Positions 10,831 to 22,980 of a stretch of 64,000 nt of DNA are shown piece after piece (positions within the stretch are counted from its first letter, which is position 1; every line of letters begins with the position of its first letter). The stretch is from Platynereis dumerilii (Eukaryota > Annelida > Polychaeta > Phyllodocida > Nereididae): NCBI GenBank assembly GCA_026936325.1, contig JAPTHN010000074.1, positions 558,001 to 622,000 on the forward strand, written 5' to 3'. The notes beneath the pieces are model-generated. The model did not search any database. It was not told where the DNA came from and worked only from the letters and a program-made list of their open reading frames with translations. The translations under genes were made by a program, and so were the position numbers.

Positions 10831-12675
10831 GGTAGCATCTTGTCAAGATGTCTGATAAAAATAAATTGCAAAATATTAGTACCGTGGTACCTTGTGTCAT
10901 AAAACCCCCTGTTGTTTGACCGACTTGCCTTAGGGGAGAGGCAGATTAGTTGAGACGTTTTTCGGAAAAGCTCGCCTCCAAGCTAAATGGACGATGATAT
11001 TGGAACATGACGAATAGCCATGTGAATGGGGAAAAATTTTGTTCTAATATATATGGAGAAGTTTGAGTTTCTCTGTTGGATAGTTTTTACCTCAGATGGC
11101 GTCAAACGAGGTCATATAAAACGGATCAACTAACCAACCAGGTAAGGTTAGTTGATTCACCAAACCCTGATGAACAATACAAAGAAAAAGTCACAGGCTT
11201 CCGCCTTGGTACTATGGTAGGATACCATAAAACTATAAGCCTTCAGCAAGCTGCTTTCTGTTCCCATTGTTGCATATCTACTTCCATTGTGAGTCGGATC
11301 TGATGGTCGACCTGTTGGGGCCCTATGTGACCGCCTTCCTCCCACACTAAGTCTTACATTGTATTTTTAGTGCATTTTGCACCCGTACAAAAGACTACAC
11401 CCCACATGAGAGACCATTTCATGACCGCGACGGGGTGGTCTTATAAAGTAAGGCATCACAATTTAAAAGAAGTCTGTTTATGATGCTTTGAAATATATAT
11501 ATTGCTTCTAAAATGATTATCTTTTTTTCTGTTTTTCTAACAAGCCTATGTGATTTTTTTGTCTGTTTGCATTAATAATTCATTTTTACATATAATTGGT
11601 TTTTAAATATAATTGGCTACCCATGACAGTTATATCCTAGCAATATCGATATGCTATTTTAGGGTTTCTTTTAGAGTAGGCCTCATTTAGAATCAATGAG
11701 TGATAATTTATCTTAACAGATATATGTGTTTTTTTTCCTCTCTTCATAACTAATTCGTTTTTCTCTATTTACTTTTTCTTCATTTTTTTTCACTTAATGA
11801 TATACCTCATCTGAATGTGGTAATAGAAAACTTCAAACTTTATGAACTGCATGCATTTCTAAGCCTTTGCTTATTATACTTTAATTCATTGACATGCATG
11901 AAAGATTAGGAGAACTAATTATGCCACATGTGAATTGACTGTAATGCCATAAATGTCAGTGTGAGAGCTTTTTATGTGATTGAATAGGTTTTGGTTGAAG
12001 ATCAATGAATCAGTCTATCATGGAAGTGACAACAACAAATAATGATAATTGAATTAAGAATTAAAATGTCTGCCAAATGTGTCATATGTAATCGGATGGG
12101 CACATCAACATTGCAGCAACGTTGCTGTGACAATGTCACAATTTTGCTGAAAATTGCGCTGAATTTGTGGTCGAAATGTGGTTGTCACACTTTGAAGCAA
12201 CGTTAACGATATGAAACGTCGTGACAAAACCATGGCTTTGTGTTGATGTTGCATGGTAACATGATTTCTACCATACATTTCTGTGTGACCAACAGACGAG
12301 CCCTCCTTCAATTATTATATGTCATATATTAATTAATTTTTTTTCCGGAGTTCCCAATTCTAAGAGTAATTTAAAAGATGTCATGGTATGCATGTAGACA
12401 CAGAAACTTGCTATGGAGAAAATTTTATCGGACTCCTTGCAGAAATTGGCCAAATTCCCAAATCTGCAGTCAGTGTAACAATTTAAACTCCTGTTGGTGA
12501 GCATATCAGGCGCTATAAATCTCACACATCGCGGTGCTATGAATAATAGGCCTCATGGTTAAAGTCTCTCTGTTGTAAATCCTCTAAAAATGTCAACCAT
12601 TACAGTACTTTCACTTCATAACCAAGATGGTCGACACGACGAAAAGAAAACTTTTTGTAATTAAATAACTTTTTA
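10831..12675. other. Channel intron 1 between LINE and exon 1
   Basis: AT-rich intronic sequence. I see no further coding exon between 10,831 and the exon 1 donor, and no complete element. Short open frames near 11,076-11,345 and 12,105-12,525 match nothing I recognise. Confidence 0.4.
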
Positions 12676-12681
12676 ACTTAC

Positions 12682-12694
12682 CTGTGTCTGACAT
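12682..12694 (-). CDS. DEG/ENaC gene, coding exon 1 (start codon, 13 coding bases)
   Basis: Reading leftwards, ATG TCA GAC ACA G is followed by the strong donor GTAAGT (12681-12676). The phase (one base of a split codon) is exactly what exon 2, which opens with GG, needs to make GGG (Gly). The peptide starts MSDTGKSEAPPSW. An in-frame TGA lies upstream (about 12765) with no other ATG between, which supports this start. The 5' UTR and promoter probably lie just right of 12,695; I see no clear TATA box. A 13-base coding exon cannot be proven by homology, so confidence rests on phase and donor quality. Confidence 0.6.
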
Positions 12695-14060
12695 GATGTT
12701 TGAAAAGTTTAAAATTCCAGAAAAATGTACTTCCTCGGTACGACTCTCACTTCCATGCACTGATCAGTAATCCATTAGTTTTGTTATCCGCGAACTGTTG
12801 TCTGACGGTGATTGATGTGGAAACGTAGTGTGTCACATGAGTGGCTAGCTGGAACTACTAATGGAATGTATCTTTCCGGCTGCTGCACAGTGCCTGCACA
12901 GAGCTGCAAGGCCTTGTCGGTGGTAACCCCCCCCCCCCTCCTGTGCCATTATGCAATGTAATATGCATGGAGTAAGCACTGGTGTGAACATTTATATTGA
13001 CCCATCAGTTTTAAGTCCTCTTTTCATGCAAATATGATGACTTTTTATTGTTTGCCATTGATTAACAATGAACACAGAGTTACTCAGTATGCCAAGAGTT
13101 ATCAGTAATTCTGTTCAAGCACCTAACAGCAAATTATTACTGGCACAATTAAAGCACTTTACACAATGAAAAAGCTGATGTTGCTGGAAAGCTGACTTGT
13201 GAATAATTTACACCAACATTGTACATAGCTTTTTGTGCATAGATGTTGACCGGTCAGTGTTGCCTGCTGACTGAATCACTGAGGCCTCAGCACCACACAG
13301 TGTTTACTATTGTCATGTTGCAAACAGCGATTTATTTGTTGATCGATTTATGATTCCCTGAGCTAATAATTATAGGCCTAGTGTTATAATATTCATCATG
13401 CTTTATGATATTGATAATGTAGCTCCTTTTTCTGATATGATTGATAACTGATAGGCACTAAACATTAGTTGAAAAATTGTCCTTGCCAAATTTTGGGTTA
13501 TTTATAAATCCGATTCATTCAGTCAAACATGAGACGTTGGACTTGAACGAGATTTTTGTCTATTTTTTTTTTGCCTGAAAAATAAAAGGCAACCGTCCCT
13601 TGCAACATTTTCTAAGAAATTAAGCTTATCACATTCTTAAGGTTCAGTAGATGGAAGAAAGCCAAAAGGCCTTGCAGGGCAAATTGACTAAAAGATATAT
13701 TGGCTGTTGTACGATATAAAATCAGTGTGTAATGATCCCAAAATATATGTTGATCAATCTGAAATGTGTCGTAATCAATCCGAATTTGCACAATGATCAA
13801 AGTCACCCTATATACCAAATTATGATGAATGGTTTCATCCTCACAATAGAATCGAATCAATTTTTACTTCAGCAGCTTAGCCAGCCTATCATGAATAATG
13901 ATGATATAGTGTCATCTTTTGGATTTGTGTACTGTAGGCCAATGGGGTAATCTATCAGTTGGTGAATTTGTCTTATTACTCATTGTCAGATCTTCAGCCA
14001 CATATTTCTCTTTTAGTGAAGCACATATTTATCCTTGATAGAAAGTATGTTCTTGTAACT
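12695..14060. other. Upstream region of the DEG/ENaC gene; diverged repeats
   Basis: The 5' UTR and promoter of the channel gene should fall just right of 12,695. A C-run (about 12,927-12,938) and phrases shared with 16.9 kb and 19.4 kb (ATGACTTTTTATTGTTTG; GGCAAACAGCGAT) show that much of this stretch is old dispersed repeat. Around 13,795-13,855 a patch resembles 15,890-15,955 (TATACCAAATTATGATG). No gene is recognised. Confidence 0.35.
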
Positions 14061-14760
14061 TCCTGGATAGATAAAGTAAGTATCTTGAACCGGGCATCTC
14101 AGAGGCTGAGAAAATTCTACAGAAAGGCTCCCTGCATCCTCTACAGTAAAAAGGCTCCTATGGTTTAGCCCTTCACAAAAATGATAATCGAAAGTTCATA
14201 CATAGGCCTAATTATTCGAAATATGTTTGTTCTTATAACAGTCTTGTTAATATATACTCTAAATTTTGATACCAGTTCCTATTAGGCCTAATATGATTTT
14301 CAAATGTGTAAAATTGTCCCTGTTGCGGTCTTGGAAATATGGCACTGTTGACAGGAAGTGTGTGGTGTGTTATGACTGCATCAAAACGGGCCATTTTGTC
14401 TGAGAATGTAGGACATCTAATTCAGCTGAAAACTGACCATTCCAGGACAGACCTGGATGCTGGAAGGATGAGGGCTATGTGGCCAACACCATGAGGGTTT
14501 GAGTGAAGAGACATATGAAGCTCCAAGACAAAAAACAAATAGATGTATGGACATTGACTCCAGAACTTTAAAGATATGCTAATAATGATTGATATAAGAT
14601 CATACTGGTGACAAAAGTTTAGAATTGTTGTCCTTCTATAGTTTGTGTAGTATAAATAATGTTGCTAACTGAAAATATTTCTTGTTGCTGTAATGACGCT
14701 TGGGTCAGTACTGACCTATTTTTGTCAATAAAATATATTCATTCATTGTATCATTTATTC
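14060..14760 (+). mobile_element. Decayed retroelement-like 3' fragment (uncertain)
   Basis: The plus strand carries a decayed stretch near 14,360-14,420 with the spacing of a CCHC zinc knuckle (C-x2-C-x4-H-x4-C). About 300 bp of non-coding sequence and a poly(A) signal AATAAA (near 14,730) follow. This fits the end of an old retroelement or a processed copy. The family is not resolved and the piece is clearly broken. Confidence 0.3.
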
Positions 14761-14779
14761 TTTGATTTGATGTATCAAG

Positions 14780-15490
14780 TTCTCCATTTGTTTGTACAAT
14801 GACTCTTTACAGATGTGATCAATCATTTTAACGAATTGTAAACTTTCAGCTATTGTCAGCTTGCAACATATTCTTCAACAGACATCAAACTTCATCAATC
14901 ATAACATGGGCTTAATTTGTTGCGCAACATAGTTGACATATGCCCCCCCCCCCATTGCTAGCAATTGTGTTATTAGTCACAAATTTGACCATACTTGAAG
15001 CTGTGGATATTTAGGCTCAATAATTTTTGATTGTTTAAAATGGTGTTCATGAAAACAATGACCATAGAAAACTCAGCTTCTTTTATCTGTGGATCAGGCA
15101 GCCGATACCGGTCGAGTTTCCAGATGTCCTCTCCTTCACATTATCTATGGAAATTGCACCTCTGAAAAATTAAGAACCTTTTGAAACAAGAAAAAAGTTA
15201 TCTTAGCAGTCTATTTCTACAAATTAATTAAATTGGATTTCTTGGTGACCCAACAGAGAGGTCATCATGAGTCCATTCAGGTGTTGAGAACTTGAGATCA
15301 GATGAATAGTGTTTTATCAAATGATGACAGGCCTATTAGGGCTACATTGTAATGTATAAAATGCAATGCCCTAATTATCAGGTTATTGATAAAGGGCCCA
15401 TTATTGAAAAGTTTTTCAGCTACTAAAAAATAATTCTCTTTGATTGAATTTACCATACATTGTTTGTTGCTTTAATAAAAATTATTGCTT
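14780..15490 (+). repeat. Diverged ~0.7-kb repeat, inverted partner at 22,185-22,780
   Basis: Long stretches match the reverse complement of 22,185-22,780. Examples are ATTTTAACGAATTGTAAACTTTC near 14,826 against a near-identical run near 22,720, the phrase TGAGTCCATTCAGGTGTTGA near 15,268, and ATTAGGGCTACATTGT near 15,336. By eye the similarity is about 75-80% with small gaps. No coding capacity is seen; it looks like an old dispersed element. Confidence 0.7.
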
Positions 15491-15537
15491 TGGGGCTGGG
15501 CCTGTCCTGTTTTAGTCATTTTCGGGGCATGCAATTT

Positions 15538-15860
15538 TGGCCTACCTGTAAGCGCGTGATTATAGGTTGGGTAATAACAGGATAAATTAACCTATACTGC
15601 CAAACAACTGACTAAGCAACCTGTGACATGCAAGCCAGAAAAAAAGTCAAATGTTGTTATTTTGACAAAGAAAATCCATTAGTGAAAATCTATAGAAAGT
15701 AATCTAGTAGTCACTCTAACTGTAACTAAATACACTGCAGAGTCAATAGCTTTCTGTGCAATCTGATGATCAATGATTCAACAATTTAGAATAAGGTTGT
15801 TCACATAAAATCACTTGCATGTTCATAGCAGTAATCAATCAACGTTTGACAGCTACTTTC
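15538..15860 (+). repeat. Dispersed repeat copy 1 (direct partner at 20,885-21,215)
   Basis: Shares with 20,885-21,215 an ordered series of phrases: AAGCGCGTGATTATAGGTTG, GTGAAAATCTATAGAAAGTA, ACATAAAATCACTTGCATG and AATCAATCAACGTTTGACAG. By eye the copies are about 80% identical over 325 bp, in the same orientation. Non-coding, family unknown. Confidence 0.7.
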
Positions 15861-16550
15861 ATCTTCCATCCAAATGTCATAATATTACTGGCCAAAGTCC
15901 CCCTATATATACCAAATTATGATGGGTCGTTTCATCTCCAAAATAGATTCAAACCAAATAACAAATAGATGTATAATTATTCATATTATAAAGTGTTGTG
16001 TAGTTGTTTTGTTTCCTGATAGGTCAATTTGACTTTTATCTGACTTAGATTGACTGAATTTCCAGTAATTTTGAAGCATAAAGAAACATCATCATCGTCA
16101 GATAGAATAGACGGATAGACATAGATGGATTGATAGTTCAGATATATATATGTTATATTCTATGAGTTCCGCTGTCTACTTTTGCACTTGAATCTATCGG
16201 GAACACCAGAGATCACAGTCTCATGGACTTGTTAGTGGGTGGATTTTTACAGCTGCTTGCAGCCTGTATTACGAGAGGAGTTTCAGGAAAACTTATGATA
16301 ACTGCCCTGGTCGTGCTGTTTCACCTATGTCATTAAAACTTGGCATGCAGTCTGAATAGAATATTATCTTGCTTCCATCAACTTTTGGTCAACTTCTGTG
16401 ACAATAAATTTTTATTTCCTAAACTAAAATGTAAATTTTTCCCGCGAATTTTAAATGTTCTGCTGCAGTGATGGCAGCTGCCAAGTGCCAGCCAGGGGGA
16501 TAGTTTACAAATTCATTAAAAAGCTTAAACCAATAAAAGAAGAGAAGGAG

Positions 16551-16673
16551 AAAGGAATGAAAGAAGGAAGGAAGGAATGAAGTAAGGAAGGAAGGAAAGA
16601 AGGATGGAATGAAGGAAAGAAGGAAGCATGAAAGGAAGGGAGATATATAGACAAATATAGATAGTTAGATAGT

Positions 16674-16707
<34 letters not shown>

Positions 16708-16735
16708 TATAGATAGATATATAGATGGCCAGATA
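16551..16735. repeat. Microsatellites (GAAG)n then (GATA)n
   Basis: An imperfect GAAG/GGAA tract at about 16,551-16,640 runs into a GATA tract at about 16,665-16,725. Low complexity, no function inferred. Confidence 0.9.
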
Positions 16736-17007
16736 GGTATATAGTCTATCTACAAGCAGCTGTTAAAGTGCTTGCACATTATTTTTTCTCATAATACAAA
16801 TATGAGTTTGAACTACAAATTGATTGCGTGTCAGAGGATTTGTTTTCTAATAATGCAAGCTGTGTTTTGACAGTGCTTCCGAAGCTTAGCATTGAGTGGT
16901 ATGAAAATATAGACTCATCAAGTTCTGCTTTCCTGCAAGTATAATGACTTTTTATTGTTTGGGCCTATGATTGATTTACAATGGACATGAATTATGCCCC
17001 AAAGAGA

Positions 17008-17192
17008 CAGGGACGGACGCAGGGGGGGGGGTGATGGGAGGGATGCATCCCCCCCCCCACTAGACCAAAATTTATATACTTTTACATGTTAATTTTATCC
17101 ACAAGCAGTCGCGTAATGTCGCGAATTATGCGTTCCGCGACGCGATAGCCCGATAGACCCCCCCCCACCGGAATTTTCTGGATCCTCCCCTG
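17008..17192. mobile_element. Small hAT-type MITE (185 bp)
   Basis: Ends CAGGGACGGACGCAG and CTGGATCCTCCCCTG are imperfect inverted repeats. A perfect 8-bp duplication CAAAGAGA flanks them (17000-17007 and 17193-17200). G- and C-runs lie just inside the ends. The next element begins only 12 bp further right. Confidence 0.78.
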
Positions 17193-17204
17193 CAAAGAGA
17201 TGTG

Positions 17205-18144
17205 TAGGGGGAACGGGGGCACATTGGGACGCTTTTAACGTCTACTAATTTTGCTCAATGCTGAAAGCACTGAAGAACTCAGAAGTTCGCATGAATATCA
17301 CCAATACTATTGAGCTTAAATGCAAGGCATAATAAACTAGACTGCACCTACCCTTTTGCAGCCAGAGAGTCATAAAAGTGACTGTCCAAATGTGCCCCGG
17401 CGTGCCACAGCCGGGGCACATTGGGACATCAATTAAAAAATCATTTTAACACTCCATGTGCAATAGATATCACATATAAGTAGTGTGTAAGACAATATAC
17501 AGTGCATTAACACCTTGTACTGCCAATAGTTCATAACTTTAAACAGTTTTAAACATTTAACATAAACTGTCCTGGGTGCGGACATCTATGTAAGTAACAC
17601 ACAGTGCTTTGCGACAAATTTGTTCACAGAGCATGGTAATCCACTATACCTCTATTCACTGTGGCCTGAACACCTGTTGTGTGCTGTCTCAGTTCATTCA
17701 GTTGCCTTGGACACTTAAATTCTGCCATATTAAGTGTGTCCCAATGTGCCCCGAATTCACTGTCCCAATGAGCCCCGATATGACTTTTACACCAAAATGC
17801 TAATTTCTCGGACACCAGTGAGTGTGTTTATCACGATAGCAATTCATAACTGTTCGTTACTATATATAAAATTCATACAAGCACTGAGAAAGCATCATTG
17901 TTCATGGTTTGTCCACAGAATGGTTCGAATTGAACCCGTCCATATTTACTTTAGTAGTAGGAAAACAAACTTTTGCTCGCCATACTTCTGCATGTGACTG
18001 TAATTTGTCTATAAAACCATGGAAACATCAGGATGTGAAATTACAAGATATGATGGCACTACCATATCATATACCTTGCCAGGATCCAAGAAAACCCCAC
18101 CGTCCCACAGTGCTCCGCGTCCCAATGTGCCCCCGTTCCCCCTA
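17205..18144. mobile_element. Non-autonomous DNA transposon (940 bp) with GGGGCACATTGGGAC motifs
   Basis: The two ends are inverted repeats of about 28 bp beginning TAGGGGGAACGGGGGCACAT. The inner half of that repeat, GGGGCACATTGGGAC, recurs inside in both orientations (about 17,387, 17,404, 17,738 and 17,764), giving about six copies in 940 bp. If the terminal TA pairs are the target duplication, a TA-targeting superfamily such as Tc1/mariner is possible; otherwise the family is unknown. No transposase is readable. Confidence 0.75.
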
Positions 18145-18300
18145 TGTTTGTATGTATGTATGTATGTTTATTTAAAGGAAACCAGAGAAGCTAAACAGCT
18201 TATCGAGCTGGCACCTTTGCATCAGTATTACAATATCAAATTTAACTTGTAACAAATAGTCATAATTACAAAATAGAGATAAAGATGTAGTAAATAAATC
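18145..18300 (-). mobile_element. LINE 3' end with (CATA)n tail
   Basis: Read leftwards, a 3'-UTR-like stretch ends with AGCTTCTCTGGTTTCC, AAATAAA and a (CATA)n tail (18,149-18,170), typical of CR1/Rex-group LINE ends. The tail abuts the right end of the 940-bp DNA element. No coding part remains. Confidence 0.5.
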
Positions 18301-21300
18301 AAAAGTAAAGTGTCTTATGCAATGCTACCTAACCACAAGGGGGGGTCAGGGTCTGAACTAGGGGGGCCAACCTTTCGCGGTATTTTTACAACATTTTTGC
18401 GGCATTACATGGATAAAAATTGACATAGCATTACAAGCCTTCTTTACAAATGAATTAGCAATGTTGACCATCTTATCTTTTGTGACTGATAAACAAAATG
18501 ACCGTGCATCTCATACTTACACTAAAATCAGTTTTGACCTATCAAAAAATAATGAAACAGATTCTATGGTTCCGATATTAAAAGTATGACAATGACACCT
18601 CATCAATTATCATGAGTCATAAAGAGTATCTTTTGCAGTGAAATGGTCCTCTTGTTTTTTCTTTTCATAATTGTCTGTGCAAGTTTTGAGTATATTCCTG
18701 CTGAGCATGACTTCTTTCTTATTAGGTCTAAATCGAAAATTTGTGAAAGTTCTTTTGATAGAAATCTACCCAACTCCTCAAATAGGCCTAAAAGGTAGTA
18801 GCGATTTGTGCAAATGACAGAAATACCAAAAATGTAGGGAAATTCCATGCACATATATGAATAATTGAGCAGTTTGTACAAATCACTCTAGTAAATCAGA
18901 TCTGTTTTATTAGAAAACTCTCAAAGGAGCATTATTCTTTAACTGAGCAATGGCGATGGAAAGATTTCCTCAAAGCACCCTGATTTAAGATGTTGCATGG
19001 AATCTTAAGATATAATAGACATACTGGAAGGGGGAGTAGTCACCCTCCCCAAAAAAGTTTGGGAAACACTAAGATTCGGGCAAAAAGGCTAAACAATTCA
19101 GGCAGATAATTAAATAAAAATAATTAAGAATCAATAGTTTCGAAGAGATTTCTTTTGGAATATTACCATATCTAGATCCTGATATTCAGGCAAATGTCAC
19201 TCAACCCCTAAAAGGTTTGCCTGTGGTACACATATTGCTAGATGTATTCAAATAAGGATATCAGCCTCAGAACTTTTCAAAGGGCAACTGTCATTTTAGA
19301 GAAAATTGGGTATAAGTGAGCGCCAGCGAAGGCCACAACATTAGATGGATGTTTTCCAGCGACGCTTGCTGCTCCAATTTTTTTTTTTTTAATTTTCAAA
19401 TCTCAAATGGGGGTCCGATGGGGGCCCCCCCTCATATCTCTGCCACTGGAAACTTTGGTGGCAAACAGCGATGCATTGTGTCAATTGGTTTGTGATTTCC
19501 TGATTCTGTGGACTGATAATGTTTTCTTACCAAGACTGGTCGAAGGGGTTTCAGCCTGACACAGCAACCATCATTATTTGGTCATCATTTGACCCTACGT
19601 TAAATTGGGTTATTAAATGTAGTAAAATGCCTACTTGGTACCTTGGAAACACACATATATATGGAACTCTAGTTGTGGTCATGGAAATATGTCATACCTG
19701 GCTGACAGTGTCACAGATGCAACTGCTGCACTGAAACTGGCCATTCAGTTGGAGATTGTAAGCAATGCATGCATATATAAATCCTTTTTTGTTGTTGTCG
19801 GAAGTGGTCCTGGTCCAAGTGGACATTACAGTGTAGACAATTATTCTGGGTACTTGGAAAGAAGTAATGATATTGAGAGGGCTAAACTGTGCATGTCTTA
19901 TGGTCATGCATTGCTTGAAGTAACCGTTCTTCACTGTCACCAAAATCTCAAACTTCTGATATTCTGGTAACCTATTTTGCAATCTGCCACAGTAGTAACT
20001 TTTGAAGTTGATCCCACTTGTAATCTTTTCCCAACCGAAACAAGTAGGTAAACATGCTCATTGCTCATCAATTTAACCACTGGTCAAACCCTGTGCTTCT
20101 ATCGTGTTTTCTACTGAACCATGTTTTCACTTCCTCTTTTTATTTTTTTCTGGAACAACTAGTGCTGTCAGACAATGATTGATCACTGCATACAACACTC
20201 AATATTTATACTGCAACCGTTTTTGAAACAACCAGTGATCAACTAAGCACTTTCTGAGTCAGTGAGTGGCTATTGACTTCCAATATTGTGATTCCAACTA
20301 ATGGACGTCAATTTGAGAGCTGATCTCGTGTCAACAGGTGAATTGCTTGATAAGCCTCTTCTTCGCTCGTAGTATCATGCATCAAAATCAATCTGATTAT
20401 ATGTCTTTTTATGAGATTTGCCTGATGCACCATGAAATTGCTAATTTTGCGGTGAAGTAACAGTAATTTCTGGTTGCGGTCTTTAGAATTACATGTCAGT
20501 TGGACAGGAATGTTCAAAATTATCTGTTGCCATAAGCCTGCGACTAAACAACCTTTTGGGTTGAGATGACAGGCTGATGTTAATGTTGACACTACAGCGA
20601 TATATTAAAAGCAGGAGAAGACATGTGAGAGAGCATTTCATGTGTGGTTAGAGAGATCCATGCACTCCTGGTGGCGATTTTGAGATGGAGTAGAAATAGG
20701 AAGTAAAAGAGGAGTCAGAAGATTATATGCTGCTCACAGATAGGTAGGGCAGAAAAAGAAGGATAGGTGGAAAGTTGGGGTGAGTGGGATGCTCAGAGAA
20801 GGCGTTTTTAGCTAAGGCAGGACTGATCATGTCAGCCAAGATTTAACTGCAATATTAGCCGGAGGGATTTTCTCTTGGCAATTTAGGTCTACTTACAAGC
20901 GCATAATTACAGGTTGAATAATTACAGGATTTAAATAAACTAACCTAAGCTGCCAAACAAACAACTAAACAAGGTTCCTGTGACTTGCACAGCAGAAAAA
21001 AAAGCAATTGTTATTTTTACAAAGAATACCATTAGTGAAAATCTATGGAAAGTAATCAAGTAGTCAGTATAACTGTAACTGAATGCAATGTAGCGTCCAT
21101 ATATCTTTCCGTGCAGTCTGATGATAAATGATTAAACAGTCATTGCAGTAAGGTTATAGACATAAAATCACTTGCATGTTCAAATGTTGTATTAATCAAT
21201 CAAAGTTTGACAGCTACTTGCAAAAAAAACAACAACTAAATTGCTATTCATATTAGGAGCTAATTGCATAAACCAATGTTACTTAATAGAAAACCAGGTC

Positions 21301-21366
21301 CTACTCTGATATAACCCAGAGAATTGGCCAAATAAAACTGCATTAATTTACCCTCAGGAAGATGTT
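18301..21366. other. Intergenic repeat mosaic without recognised gene
   Basis: Apart from the dispersed repeat at 20.9-21.2 kb, I see only short frames without known motifs, a T-run near 19,379 and a GGGGGCCCCCC patch near 19,420. That patch ends in GCCACTGG and looks like a remnant of the CAGTGGC-ended MITE group seen at 59.4 kb. Confidence 0.35.
20885..21215 (+). repeat. Dispersed repeat copy 2 (direct partner at 15,538-15,860)
   Basis: Direct partner of the 15.5-kb copy; anchors include GTGAAAATCTATGGAAAGTA and ACATAAAATCACTTGCATG. Both copies lie inside the span bounded by the inverted pair at 14.8 and 22.2 kb. Confidence 0.7.
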
Positions 21367-21423
21367 CACTCTAAAAAATTCCAGACAAAATTGTTTTTTT
21401 AGATTCTGGAATTTTTTAGAGTG
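21367..21423. mobile_element. Mini-foldback (57 bp), TIR CACTCTAAAAAATTCCAGA
   Basis: Nearly the whole unit is a hairpin: CACTCTAAAAAATTCCAGA at the left and its exact reverse complement at the right around a short T-rich loop. The same outer end (CACTCTAAAAAAT) bounds a longer hairpin at 55,444-55,580. Confidence 0.7.
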
Positions 21424-21480
21424 TTTGCTTGCTGTTATGAGATAATCTGGATTGGTTTGTCAGTTATGTACAATATTACA

Positions 21481-21842
21481 TTACAGCGAAACACTTTGAT
21501 ATAGAATTAAAGTGGACTGTGGCACTGTGAAAATGGCACATCGTGACTCATGATAGCCAATGAAGTGTCATCTTCTCTACTTTCAATATGGGAAACATAG
21601 AGGCTGTTTGATCAGTCATGATCAAGAGTAAGCCATTTGACTTCTCATAACAAATTTTAGAGTGAAAATCAGATGCACAATCCTTTCGTTTGGCTGTCAC
21701 CAACAAGTGGGATAAGTCTCCTTCAATTAAATTAACAATGAAAGTATTGGGTTTGATCATGACAAATCATCAGCATGATGACACACAAAGTGCCATTTTC
21801 ACAGTGCCACTGTCCACTTTAATTCCATATCAAAGCGTTTCG
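21481..21842. mobile_element. MITE with long TIRs (~360 bp), copy 1
   Basis: Inverted ends of more than 50 bp start CGAAACACTTTGATATAG and continue AAGTGGACTGTGGCACTGTG. A second copy lies at 55.7-56.4 kb in the opposite orientation. The core (GATCATGACAAATCATCAGC and neighbours) is shared. It is non-coding, and target duplication is unclear because the ends differ slightly between copies. Confidence 0.82.
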
Positions 21843-22184
21843 TGTATACTGCCCTTACAGGACTAATACTTTGTGAACCTCTAAACCGCTATCAAAGGCT
21901 AATTCTTTCACTATCTTTGCCATTTTTAACGCAAGTTCACTTTTAACCCATTTCATACCAAACTAATACTGCCATATCTTCATGAACTTGCACTGCAGCA
22001 CACCTGGTGGTCGACTCCAACATTACATCTCTTTCACATGGATCACAAAAATGCTAACCCATCTTCTTTCTTGCTTTGTCTCATTTCCTTTTTCACTTGC
22101 TTTTTGCCCCATTTTAACCTGCCTTTAAAATTGTTTAATAATGGGTAAATTCTAGTGACTAATATGACTCAAACTGGAATGACC

Positions 22185-22780
22185 CAAAGCAATTATGTTT
22201 ATTTGTGCGACACGGTAAATTCTATAAAAGAGATTTATTGTTTCGTACCTGAATAACTTTTTAATTATGGGCCGGGTCCTCAATCGATGAACATGATAAT
22301 TAGGGTATTTATACATGACAAAGTAGCCCTAATACGCCTGCCATCATTTGATAAAACACTATTCATCTGATCTCAACACCTGAATGGACTCGTGATGACC
22401 ACTCAGTTGGGTCACTAAGATGATCCAATTTAATTAATTAGAAGAAGTAGACCGCATAGATAACTTTTTTTAAAGGTTCATATTGATGCAGCGGTGCAAT
22501 TTCTATAGATAATGTGAAGGAGAGGACATGTGAAATGCGCCCGGTGTTGTCCTCTGATCCACAGATAAAAGTAGCCAAGGCTTTTATGTATATTAATGCT
22601 ACACTTTCAGACGATATCATAAAATTTAGTCTCAAACATCATTTACGCCCGTGTTATGATTTATAAAGACACAAAGTTCAATGTCTGTGGTGAATCATAT
22701 GTTGTAAACTAACAAAAGTTGAAAGTTTATAATTCGTTAAAATGACTGATCATATCTGCAAAGATCATTTTGTCAATTTA
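22185..22780 (-). repeat. Diverged repeat, inverted partner of 14,780-15,490
   Basis: Reverse-complement match to 14,780-15,490, ending about 160 bp before the left arm of the giant palindrome. It includes GGACTCGTGATGACC near 22,387 and CATAACACGGGCG near 22,650 as readable anchors. No open frame of note. Confidence 0.7.
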
Positions 22781-22980
22781 GCTAATATTCACCATCAAAC
22801 AACTGGAAATTTCCAATATCTTTTGAAATTTTTGGAACTGGTCAGTGGTCATTGTTATCCTACTATAGCGACTGTCTTTAAAACCAACTAAACTGTTTCA
22901 CAAAAGTAACAGTCTATTGATAGATTTAAGCTCAAATATTCTAGTAGTAGTAGCCCCGGTATAGGGGGATTTAGAGATTC

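Larger units (their letters stand above)
2396..12694 (-). other. Gene span: DEG/ENaC (ASIC-like) ion-channel gene, 5' part
   Basis: Three minus-strand coding exons (12694-12682, 4519-4408, 2563-2396) join in phase into 97 codons plus two bases. The predicted start carries the DEG/ENaC N-terminal layout: a short cytoplasmic tail, the SFHG segment with the family's His-Gly gating motif (residues 27-28), a hydrophobic TM1 (about 43-61) and the post-TM1 signature FPSVTLCNQNQF (86-97). Family members are trimeric, usually amiloride-sensitive sodium channels in the plasma membrane gated by protons, peptides or force; which of these applies here cannot be told. The cysteine-rich ectodomain and TM2 must lie left of the window. 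The first intron (about 8.2 kb) holds a LINE and hAT-type elements; the second (about 1.8 kb) holds another hAT MITE. Family call is firm; subfamily and ligand are unknown. Confidence 0.85.

Noticed and set aside
14360-14420. Zinc-knuckle phrase as an active gene
   Set aside because: The surrounding frame is clearly broken and only a short fragment resembles a retroelement; kept as a low-confidence fossil.
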